This document shows, piece by piece, positions 1-5,954 of a DNA stretch of 37,323 nt. The notes beneath the pieces are model-generated. The model saw only the letters and a list, made by a program, of their open reading frames with translations. It did no database searches and had not been told where the DNA came from. This DNA is from Candidatus Sulfopaludibacter sp. SbA3 (GTDB lineage: Bacteria > Acidobacteriota > Terriglobia > 20CM-2-55-15), in the NCBI GenBank assembly GCA_945865815.1, contig CAMBFR010000003.1:65258-102580 (forward strand). Reading direction: 5' to 3'. Positions within the stretch are counted from its first letter, which is position 1. Each line of letters begins with the position of its first letter. The position numbers and the translations under genes were made by a program.

Positions 1-835
1 ATCGTGAAACGGCGATTGTCTTGAGGTCATCCATGCCGGTTGTAGTCGGCAAGTGCGCGTAAACGGTATGCTCCGGATGAAACGCAAGCGGGATGAAGCA
101 ATTGAAACCGCCGGTCTCGTCCTGCAGCTCTCGAAGCCGGATGAGGTGGTCGACGCGCTCTTCCAGCGTTTCGATGTGGCCATAAAGCATTGTCGCGTTC
201 GTCCGGATTCCGGCCTTGTGTACGGCTCGCGCCACTTCCAGCCAGCGCGCGCCGGAAATCTTGTGTCCGGCAATCAGCGGCCGGGCCCGCTCGGCAAAAA
301 TCTCGGCGCCGCCGCCCGGGCAACTGCCAAGGCCCGCTTCCTTCAAGTCCGCGATGATGGATTCGAGGGGTTGCCTTGCGATCTTCACGAAGAAATCGAA
401 CTCGACCATCGTGAAGGCTTTGAGGTGAACCAGCGGAAACCGTTCCCTGAGGCCGCGCAACAGATCCAGGTAGTACTGGTACGGCAGCGCGGGGTTCAGG
501 CCGCCAACGATGTGAAACTCGGTGAGCGAATCGGTGTATTCCTGCTCGGCAAAGCGGAACACCTGGTCCAGCTGCATCGTATAGCCGCCGTCCTCGCCGG
601 GTTTTCGAGCATAGGCTCCCTGGCAGAGTTGGCAGTCGATGACGCAGACATTGGTGTAATTGATGTGCCGGTTAACGTTGTAGTAGGCATTGTTGCCGTT
701 GATCCGCTCACGCAGCCGATTCGCAATACGCCCGACTTCAACGATGTCGTTCGACCGGAAGAGCTTCACACCGTCTTCAAAACTCAACCGCTCTTTGCGG
801 TCAACCTTCCCGCGGATGGTGTTCAGATCGCTCAT
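1..835 (-). CDS. mqnE: Aminofutalosine synthase MqnE (3' end cut by window)
   Basis: Radical SAM enzyme of the futalosine route to menaquinone; MqnE joins the chorismate-derived enolpyruvyl benzoate to the adenosyl radical to give aminofutalosine in the cytoplasm. The first 278 codons are visible (the family is about 370 residues), so the C-terminus lies outside the window. The cluster-binding cysteines are C64, C68 and C71 (C-x3-C-x2-C). They are followed by HIVGGLNP near residue 108, the GGGAEIF segment near 175, and the ATMLYGHIETLEERVDHL stretch. The last two separate MqnE from the related cyclase MqnC. The ATG at 835 is preceded by no good Shine-Dalgarno but by a strong promoter ending about 10 nt upstream, so the mRNA is probably nearly leaderless. 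It is divergent from the hydrolase at 943. Confidence 0.9.
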   Translation of the reverse strand, partial: MSDLNTIRGKVDRKERLSFEDGVKLFRSNDIVEVGRIANRLRERINGNNAYYNVNRHINYTNVCVIDCQLCQGAYARKPGEDGGYTMQLDQVFRFAEQEYTDSLTEFHIVGGLNPALPYQYYLDLLRGLRERFPLVHLKAFTMVEFDFFVKIARQPLESIIADLKEAGLGSCPGGGAEIFAERARPLIAGHKISGARWLEVARAVHKAGIRTNATMLYGHIETLEERVDHLIRLRELQDETGGFNCFIPLAFHPEHTVYAHLPTTTGMDDLKTIAVSR

Positions 836-845
836 GACGGTTGAG

Positions 846-874
846 ATTATAACCCGTAACCCGGCCCATGACAG
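846..874 (-). promoter_or_regulatory. Sigma70-type promoter of mqnE
   Basis: On the minus strand a perfect TATAAT (846-851) is separated by exactly 17 bp from CTGTCA (869-874), which matches four of six bases of TTGACA. The -10 box ends 10 nt before the mqnE ATG, so transcription should begin only a few bases upstream of the start codon. Confidence 0.6.
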
Positions 875-891
875 CCCTGCGGGTACATTCA

Positions 892-918
892 GCGCCGATC
901 GGTGACATAATTCGGCGC
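892..918. promoter_or_regulatory. Inverted repeat around a -10-like box, upstream of the MBL hydrolase
   Basis: GCGCCGA (892-898) and TCGGCGC (912-918) form a perfect 7-bp inverted repeat with a 13-bp gap. The gap contains CATAAT (906-911), a plausible -10 for the gene starting at 943. A clear -35 is not seen. It could be an operator or a 5'-UTR hairpin. Confidence 0.3.
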
Positions 919-942
919 CGGAAAGACAATCGGGAGGTCACG

Positions 943-2412
943 ATGAAGAAAACATGGATTTTGGTCCTGGTGCTGGCCGGCGTGCTGTCACAGACAGCCG
1001 CCGCACAGGACGCGAAGACAGTAATCAGCAATGCCTCAAAGGCGATGGGTATCGAAGGGCTCAATTCGATTCACTACTACGGCGTCGCGCAGAACGGCAA
1101 TCTGGGGCAGAACAACAATGCCAACCAGCCGTGGCCCATGGGCGCCGCGAACGACTATGTGCGCGCGATCGATTTCGCACAGCCGGCGTCCCGGGCTACC
1201 TGGGTGACGTTCGCCGTGCCGGTGACGGGCGGGCCGGCCGCGCAGGGCGCCGGCCAGCAGAACATCACGCCGCAGAATACGGCGTGGGCGCAGCAGCTCG
1301 AGATCTGGATCACGCCGTGGGGATTTCTCAAGGGCGCCGCGGCAAACAACGCCACGGTGCGCGCGCAGACCGTCGACGGCAAGCGCTACCAGGTCGCCAC
1401 GTTCAACTCTCCCGTGAGATCGCCGGGCGGACAGCCCTACCGGGTCGTCGGATACATCAATAACCAGAACCTGGTTGAGAAGGTTCAGACGTGGCTGGAA
1501 AACCCGATCTTCGGCGACATGCTCGTCGAGGCCGAGTACACGCAGTACCGGGATGGCGCCAACGGCCTGAAATTTCCGGCGCAAATGGTTCAGAAGCGGG
1601 GCGGCTGGCCGACATTCAGCGCCTACATTCTGGGCGCGCACGCGAATCCGGCGAACCTCCAGCAGTTGCTGACGCCTCCGGCCCCCGGCCCTCGCGGCGT
1701 CGGCGGCGCAGGCGGAGCGCCCGCCCAGCAGGCGCAGACACCCGCTTCGGAGAAGCTTGCCGACGGCGTCTTCCGGATCAACGGCGCGTATAACAGTCTT
1801 GCGATCGAGTTCGCGGACCACATCGTGCTCTTTGAACCGGGACCACAGAACGAAGCGCGCGCCCAGGCGGTCATTGCCGAGACCAGGCGGGTCATTCCAA
1901 ACAAGCCGATCCGGTACGGTGTCATCTCCCACCACCACTTCGATCACACGAGCGGCCTGCCGGGGGCCGTCGCCGAAGGCATCACCCTCGTGACGCCCGC
2001 GGTGAACCGGGCGTTCCTGATGAACGCGCTGTCCGCGCCTCGGACGCTCGCCCCGGATTCTCTTTCGAGGTCCGGCAAGAAGCCGGTGATTGAAGGTTTC
2101 GCGGGAGACAAACGCGTCTTCCAGGACGCCACACGCACGCTGGAGGTGCACGTGATCAAGGGGCTGCCGCATGCCGACGGGTTGGTCATCGGGTACCTTC
2201 CGAAGGAGAAGATCCTGGTGTATGCCGACATGTTCAATCTGCCTCCGGCGAACAACCCGGTGCCGAATCCTCCGGTGGTCGGCACCATCGTGTTCATGGA
2301 GAACCTCGAGCGGCTGAAGCTCGATATCGACCGGATCATGTCCATTCACAGCCTGAACCCCGATCGGCTCACGTCGGTCGCGGATATCCGCGCGTCGCTT
2401 GGCAGGAATTAA
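943..2412 (+). CDS. Secreted metallo-beta-lactamase-fold hydrolase
   Basis: A 489-residue exported protein of the metallo-beta-lactamase superfamily. The ATG at 943 was chosen because GGGAGGT lies just upstream and it opens directly into a signal peptide (charged MKK, hydrophobic core, cut near AAAQD); an earlier in-frame ATG at 868 would precede this with unlikely sequence. Residues about 25-280 form an N-terminal region with no recognised domain, followed by a Pro/Gly/Ala linker near 260-280. The MBL domain follows, with the zinc motif H330-x-H332-x-D334-H335 and later histidines in LPHADG and in the C-terminal MSIHSLN. The substrate cannot be told. A Uma2 gene follows after 4 bp. Confidence 0.8.
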   Translation: MKKTWILVLVLAGVLSQTAAAQDAKTVISNASKAMGIEGLNSIHYYGVAQNGNLGQNNNANQPWPMGAANDYVRAIDFAQPASRATWVTFAVPVTGGPAAQGAGQQNITPQNTAWAQQLEIWITPWGFLKGAAANNATVRAQTVDGKRYQVATFNSPVRSPGGQPYRVVGYINNQNLVEKVQTWLENPIFGDMLVEAEYTQYRDGANGLKFPAQMVQKRGGWPTFSAYILGAHANPANLQQLLTPPAPGPRGVGGAGGAPAQQAQTPASEKLADGVFRINGAYNSLAIEFADHIVLFEPGPQNEARAQAVIAETRRVIPNKPIRYGVISHHHFDHTSGLPGAVAEGITLVTPAVNRAFLMNALSAPRTLAPDSLSRSGKKPVIEGFAGDKRVFQDATRTLEVHVIKGLPHADGLVIGYLPKEKILVYADMFNLPPANNPVPNPPVVGTIVFMENLERLKLDIDRIMSIHSLNPDRLTSVADIRASLGRN

Positions 2413-2416
2413 CGCG

Positions 2417-2968
2417 ATGTCAAAAGAGCCCTTGGTCAAAACCTACACGCTCCAGGAATTCTGGGATCTGCCCGATCCGGCGGATCGCTCCAAGCTGGAG
2501 TTGATCAAGGGAGTGCTCTACATGTCGCCTCCACCCGGAGAAATTCACGATGATGTTTGGGGAAACCTGAACAAGGAACTCCAAAGAGCGATTGACCGGT
2601 GCGATTATCGGGGCAGAATCTACGCTCCACGGGCCGTTCTCTGGATTGATGACAGCACATGTCTTGAGCCAGATCTCATGTACATCTCGGATGAGCTCAA
2701 ACGCGAGATGAAACCGAAACACCGAACCCGGGCCGACATCGTCGTGGAGATCCTCTCTCCGAACACGGCGGTCTACGATCGCACAACCAAATCCGACACG
2801 TATCGCGCGATGGGCATTCGAGAGATGTGGCTCGTCGATATCGAAGCGAAAGAAGTGGAAGTGCGATCCTTTGAAATGGGGAAAACGGCGGTCTACAAGA
2901 TCGCCGACGTCCTGCGCTCCGAAGTTTTACCTGAGATCGACATCCCGGTTACCGCGCTTTTTTCCTAA
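2417..2968 (+). CDS. Uma2 family (DUF820) nuclease-fold protein
   Basis: A 183-residue member of the Uma2/DUF820 family, which has a PD-(D/E)XK restriction-endonuclease fold; the biological role is unsettled for the family. The putative catalytic residues are present: the Asp in LEPDLMYIS, the Glu in VVEILSPNT, and the Lys in TTKSDTYR followed by the MGIREMWLVD strand. The ATG at 2417 gives a normal N-terminus (LVKTYTLQEFWDLPD); an in-frame TTG at 2399 would overlap the upstream gene. It lies 4 bp after the MBL hydrolase stop, so it is co-transcribed with it. Uma2 genes are often mobile and multicopy, so this probably marks the left edge of the accessory patch. Confidence 0.85.
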   Translation: MSKEPLVKTYTLQEFWDLPDPADRSKLELIKGVLYMSPPPGEIHDDVWGNLNKELQRAIDRCDYRGRIYAPRAVLWIDDSTCLEPDLMYISDELKREMKPKHRTRADIVVEILSPNTAVYDRTTKSDTYRAMGIREMWLVDIEAKEVEVRSFEMGKTAVYKIADVLRSEVLPEIDIPVTALFS

Positions 2969-3218
2969 TACCGAACAGCAACCTAGTAAACCCCGCGCGA
3001 TCCGGATCGGGTCACGACAGTCTTGCCCTGCATAATGCCCAGTGCCAAACATGCACGGTCTCCGAGTTACAACCCAAGTTTCTTCGTCTCGACGATCAGC
3101 GCGCCCGCCTCGGTCCGTTGTTTTCCATTGACTAGTTGGTGATGCGAATCGGGTCCTGACCTGTCTCTTCCGGAAGTACACTCATAGGAGCGACCGGCCC
3201 ACAATTGGAGGAAATTTC
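2969..3218. other. 250-bp spacer with possible gene remnant
   Basis: No intact gene. On the minus strand, 3138 down to the stop at 3067-3069 reads as a protein-like C-terminus (TEAGALIVETKKLGL, then stop) with no start or body, so it may be the tail of a lost gene; I do not recognise the family. The 8-mer ATCGGGTC occurs twice here (near 3006 and 3149) and again near 4788, always in non-coding accessory DNA. Confidence 0.25.
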
Positions 3219-3758
3219 ATGAACCAAAGGGCGTCGGTCTATGTTCACTTGCTTCAGGGCTACGATCATCCGGGGAGTGACCCCGAAGTAGCAACCAAAG
3301 ATGGCCCCACGTTCGCTATCAATGGAAAAATCATCTTCGCGCCGCAGACTATAGAATTCATTGAATGGAGGTCTGGCCAACTCCGTGCCATGCAGATCGT
3401 CGAAGGCAGTATCTACTACGATAACGTCTATTTTCGCTTGTGCTCTATTGCCACCGCTAGAGAAACATCTCCCACTCTGTTTGATCCAGAGCTAGCAGAC
3501 TGGAATCGTCGGCAGAATTGGTCTGAGGAATATCGTCGCGGACGAGAGCATCAAAGTAAATACGCCCAGCTCTCCGATAAGGAACGATTTCAAAAGGTCG
3601 CATCACTTCTGGAATCGTCCATCGAAGATCGTCTCGGATTGCTTCGCACGCTCGACGAGTCGGAGCGAGACTACCTTTTGACGTCAGATATCGATGATCA
3701 GATCGCCCATTGGGAATGGATCCGTCAGGAGTTGATTGAGTTGAAATCGGCGGAATGA
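3219..3758 (+). CDS. Hypothetical protein, 179 aa
   Basis: Not recognised. The start is well supported by GGAGGA at about 3207 and a suitable gap to the ATG. The first 100 residues look like a small beta-rich domain (YVHLLQGYDHPG, FAINGKIIFAPQTIEFIEW, EGSIYYDNVYF). The last 80 are charged and helical, with no membrane segment or signal peptide, so it is probably cytoplasmic. Codon use and GC are lower than in flanking genes, suggesting acquisition by transfer. It ends 1 bp from the convergent HNH endonuclease gene. A link between the two is possible but not shown. Confidence 0.75.
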   Translation: MNQRASVYVHLLQGYDHPGSDPEVATKDGPTFAINGKIIFAPQTIEFIEWRSGQLRAMQIVEGSIYYDNVYFRLCSIATARETSPTLFDPELADWNRRQNWSEEYRRGREHQSKYAQLSDKERFQKVASLLESSIEDRLGLLRTLDESERDYLLTSDIDDQIAHWEWIRQELIELKSAE

Positions 3759-3759
3759 A

Positions 3760-4560
3760 TCATCCAATCGCGCGCTTCGAGCCTACGAATACGTTCTTCC
3801 GGTGATGCTCTAAAAAGGAAACATCGGGCTGGAACCGGCTAGGCAGGATTAATGACCGGCCCTCTCGATCGAAGAACTCCTGCTGCAGCGCGGTATTCGG
3901 CAGGTACTCTTTCAGGATTGAACTGAGTAGAAGGCGTCCATTGGCATCGAATGCGATGAGACCTCGGTCAAACGCCCGGTCGAAATGCGCCACCAAACAC
4001 AAACCATTGGCAGGGTTGACGCGATGCGCTGGAAAACTCTTCCATGGAAGAATGTGGCTTGCGACAAGTAAGGCTCGAACCGGATTGCCGGTAATGCAAC
4101 ACTTGGATTCGTATGACGCAAGAACCGTTCTCCTGAAGAAACTCTGGAGCAAACGTACTGAACCTAAACGAGTACCTTCGGTCTCGGCGCCTTCGAAAAA
4201 CTGTTCCGCGTCTTCATATTCTTCAACGTAGTCCTTTCCGGTAACGGGAAGGTTTCTGGCCAAGTTGCGGATAATCCGTTCGCCCTCCAGTGCCACTTCA
4301 CTCCCGTCTTCGCGAAACTCCTTCCAAATTTTCCGATCGGCGGCACTCACACCGGATAGTCCCTTCACCCCTCTCGCGATGTGGAACGGATCAAGCGACG
4401 CGAAGTTTACGAGCTTCATTGCGACGCTACTCGGGGTTCGGTCGAGCTTCCCTGCAATCTCGATGATCACCGGGTTCCCTTTGTGCAGTTGGCCGAACGG
4501 AAGTCCGCAGTAGAGATTGAGGACGATGATCAATTCTTCGCGAGTCCACGCTTTGGGCAT
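3760..4560 (-). CDS. HNH endonuclease family protein
   Basis: A 266-residue protein with a C-terminal HNH nuclease domain of the HNH_2 type. The domain runs from about residue 150: KCCITG, then ASHILPW (first His), then NPANGLCLVAHFDRAFDRG, with the Asn and the second His in the usual order. The N-terminal 100 residues (TREELIIVLNLYCGLPFG, then RTPSSVAMKLVNFASLDP) resemble a helical DNA-binding region common in putative restriction HNH proteins. The start is supported by AAGGAG 8 nt upstream of the ATG. No methyltransferase or McrB-like partner is nearby, so it is either a solitary nuclease or a remnant of a defence system. Confidence 0.85.
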   Translation of the reverse strand: MPKAWTREELIIVLNLYCGLPFGQLHKGNPVIIEIAGKLDRTPSSVAMKLVNFASLDPFHIARGVKGLSGVSAADRKIWKEFREDGSEVALEGERIIRNLARNLPVTGKDYVEEYEDAEQFFEGAETEGTRLGSVRLLQSFFRRTVLASYESKCCITGNPVRALLVASHILPWKSFPAHRVNPANGLCLVAHFDRAFDRGLIAFDANGRLLLSSILKEYLPNTALQQEFFDREGRSLILPSRFQPDVSFLEHHRKNVFVGSKRAIG

Positions 4561-4882
4561 GCTTGGCTCCTTGCAGGATGAGAATACGACTCCCGACTTG
4601 TCATATCATCTCCAGTCTTGGAGTGTCACCGCCATTTTGCGCAGGTACGATCTCGGGGAAACCATTCGACCCTGTCGTCCGCTTGCGTGTTTAACCTCTG
4701 CTTCCTGAACCCCGACCGCCCCATCACACGGCGTTTTCCGCGTGAACTCTTCATTGGAGGGCATACAAGGGCGGCGAATCAGTCCAAATCGGGTCAGGTT
4801 TGGCCCGGCTTGTCGAGCCGAAGCACCGAGGATCAGACGATTGAAAGACAGGAGAAGGAACTGGAAAGGCTTGCTTCGGCTG
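4561..4882. other. 322-bp gene-free stretch
   Basis: No convincing intact gene. The first 25 bp carry the ribosome site of the HNH gene. The plus-strand end (about 4820-4905) reads as a charged helical tail, ERQEKELERLASAVNQFPDS then stop, overlapping the 3' end of parE; its upstream part does not look coding, so it may be a gene relic. The motif AATCGGGTCAGG near 4786 resembles sequence in the 2969-3218 spacer. Confidence 0.3.
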
Positions 4883-5197
4883 TTAACCAATTTCCCGATT
4901 CTTGAGAATATTCTTCACGTTGCGCTTGGCGTGCAGTAAGGCAACGATTTCCAGCGGAGTCTTTAACCGGTAGATGATCAGGTACGGGTATGGAAACGCT
5001 CGATAAAACAGTACAGGAATGCTGGTCAGGTCTTGTCGCTTGTGACCCAAGCCGGGACTTTTTGAGAGGAGCGCGAAGTCATCGAATAACTTGGATTCAA
5101 CCTGGTCCGCGAACTCGACATTCACTTCATTCGCCAGGTAACTCCAAATCTCGAAGATGTCATCTTCGGCCTCTGGCGAGAGAATGAAACTGTTCAT
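4883..5197 (-). CDS. parE: RelE/ParE family toxin
   Basis: A 104-residue toxin of the RelE/ParE superfamily. Relatives poison DNA gyrase or cleave ribosome-bound mRNA; sequence alone cannot say which here. The fold-typical elements are present: N-terminal LSPEAEDDIFEIWSYLA, the middle SPGLGHKRQDL, VLFYRAFPYPYLIIYRL, and the C-terminal IVALLHAKRNVKNIL, which matches the ParE-type H-x-R-N/D ending. Its start overlaps the stop of the antitoxin by 4 bp (5194-5197), so the two are translationally coupled, antitoxin first. Confidence 0.87.
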   Translation of the reverse strand: MNSFILSPEAEDDIFEIWSYLANEVNVEFADQVESKLFDDFALLSKSPGLGHKRQDLTSIPVLFYRAFPYPYLIIYRLKTPLEIVALLHAKRNVKNILKNREIG

Positions 5198-5466
5198 CCG
5201 CGCTTGTGCCCGGCCTGCCAGTCCGCTTTGCGGCGCTGGAGGCGCGCGTGAGCGACGTCACCTGAAACACCTTCGCCACGGTCCAGTTGGGCGACGCCAC
5301 GGGCGATCTTCTCGTTAATCGCAACCTTGTTGGCGGCAAGCCATTCCGCCTCGGAATCTTGTGAAGCAAGGGCGTCATGGATGACTTCCTCAACGCTCTT
5401 GAATGAGCCGGTTTTCATGCGCTTTTGAATTAGCTTCTTGTCTTCTGGTGTTAGTGAAATCGCCAT
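5194..5466 (-). CDS. parD: ParD-like antitoxin
   Basis: A 90-residue antitoxin partner for the downstream ParE-like toxin. The N-terminus (MAISLTPEDKKLIQKRMKTG, then FKSVEEVIHDAL) matches the ribbon-helix-helix DNA-binding domain of the ParD/CopG type. The C-terminal half (EKIARGVAQLDRGEGV) is the toxin-binding tail typical of the family. It likely represses its own promoter, but no clear operator palindrome was seen in the roughly 30 bp upstream, which overlap a decayed gene. The gene is intact and overlaps parE by 4 bp. Confidence 0.82.
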   Translation of the reverse strand: MAISLTPEDKKLIQKRMKTGSFKSVEEVIHDALASQDSEAEWLAANKVAINEKIARGVAQLDRGEGVSGDVAHARLQRRKADWQAGHKRG

Positions 5467-5477
5467 AGTTTGAATTT

Positions 5478-5694
5478 ATGCCATGCCAAACGGACGGTCA
5501 AGTCCTGCCGCAACGAGGCAGTTCCTCGCGAGTGCGGTTCTGTCGCAATCGTCACGATGGCTTCAAAGCCAACGGCAGCCGCGGCGGTCATGGGAGCACC
5601 GTTCCCAGTTCATCTCTTTCGCGGTGTGAATTTCATGCCCTGGCAACTGAGTGCGAAGCCTGCGGGGTAGATTGTGGTCGAACAGGATCTTCAC
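5478..5694 (-). pseudogene. Decayed DUF5615 (PIN-like) gene
   Basis: From a GTG at 5694 the minus strand reads VKILFDHNLPRRLRTQLPGH, then EIHTAKEMNWER, the typical N-terminus of DUF5615 PIN-like proteins. After NWER the frame breaks, with family residues apparently missing, and another frame resumes with MTAAAAVGFEAIVTIA, the next block of the family. The later NLRxQQ block is scrambled. The GTG overlaps a TGA that ends an upstream reading frame (SHLLDDLPKP), as expected for a coupled antitoxin-toxin pair, but only about 40 bp of that partner remain before a tandem repeat interrupts it. The gene is dead by at least one frameshift. Confidence 0.6.
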
Positions 5695-5730
5695 GGTTTC
5701 GGCAGATCATCCAGCAAGTGAGATCCCGCT

Positions 5731-5770
5731 AATTGGAGATTTTGGGGACAAATTGGAGATTTTGGGGACA
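5731..5770. repeat. 20-bp perfect tandem repeat, two copies
   Basis: AATTGGAGATTTTGGGGACA occurs at 5731-5750 and again, without a gap, at 5751-5770. It is followed by GACTCCGAATT. The phrase GGGGACAGACTCC resembles sequences found around REP-associated (Y1/RAYT) transposase elements in many bacteria; no transposase gene is present here. That similarity is from memory. Confidence 0.8.
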
Positions 5771-5798
5771 GACTCCGAATTGGGCGGCAACATATCGA

Positions 5799-5840
5799 TG
5801 TGGATTATGCAGAATAATCCACAACTTCCTGTGGATTATT
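5799..5840. repeat. Three alternating TGTGGATTA 9-mers forming hairpins
   Basis: TGTGGATTA lies at 5799-5807 (+), 5815-5823 (-) and 5830-5838 (+). The last two make a perfect 11-bp stem (5813-5823 with 5830-5840) and a 6-nt loop. Each 9-mer differs by one base from the DnaA-box consensus TGTGGATAA. It could be a DnaA-binding cluster, a regulator site or a remnant mobile palindrome. Confidence 0.6.
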
Positions 5841-5856
5841 CCAAACGGATTCCCTG

Positions 5857-5917
5857 AAACCGCAGAGGCGAGTAAGGGGCGGTCGGCAGTTCCGGAGTTC
5901 GCTCGTCCACCAGGGCA
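5857..5917 (-). pseudogene. Detached duplicate of the thiO 3' end
   Basis: The minus strand here encodes AALVDERTPELPTAPYSPLR, then F, nearly the same as the ThiO C-terminus coded at 8649-8712 (AALVNERTPELPIEPYSPLR, then F). Over about 64 bp the DNA is roughly 84% identical by eye. The copy lacks the stop after the final Phe and has no body upstream: the sequence becomes unrelated near 5917 and the stop codon of the barrel gene is at 5955. It is a relic of a duplication that placed thiO-end sequence on both sides of the barrel gene. Confidence 0.65.
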
Positions 5918-5954
5918 GCGGGGATATGAAGAGTCAGCTCCTGTGGCCGGGCAA

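Noticed and set aside
53-844. A 263-codon plus-strand open frame at the left edge
   Set aside because: It is the antisense of the clear MqnE reading frame; its product has no family features.
1036-2439. A 467-codon minus-strand open frame opposite the MBL hydrolase
   Set aside because: High-GC shadow frame; the plus strand has a signal peptide and zinc motif, the minus strand only low-complexity Arg-rich sequence.
2969-5954. A full insertion sequence or prophage
   Set aside because: No transposase, integrase or phage structural gene, and no terminal inverted repeats with a target duplication, could be found.
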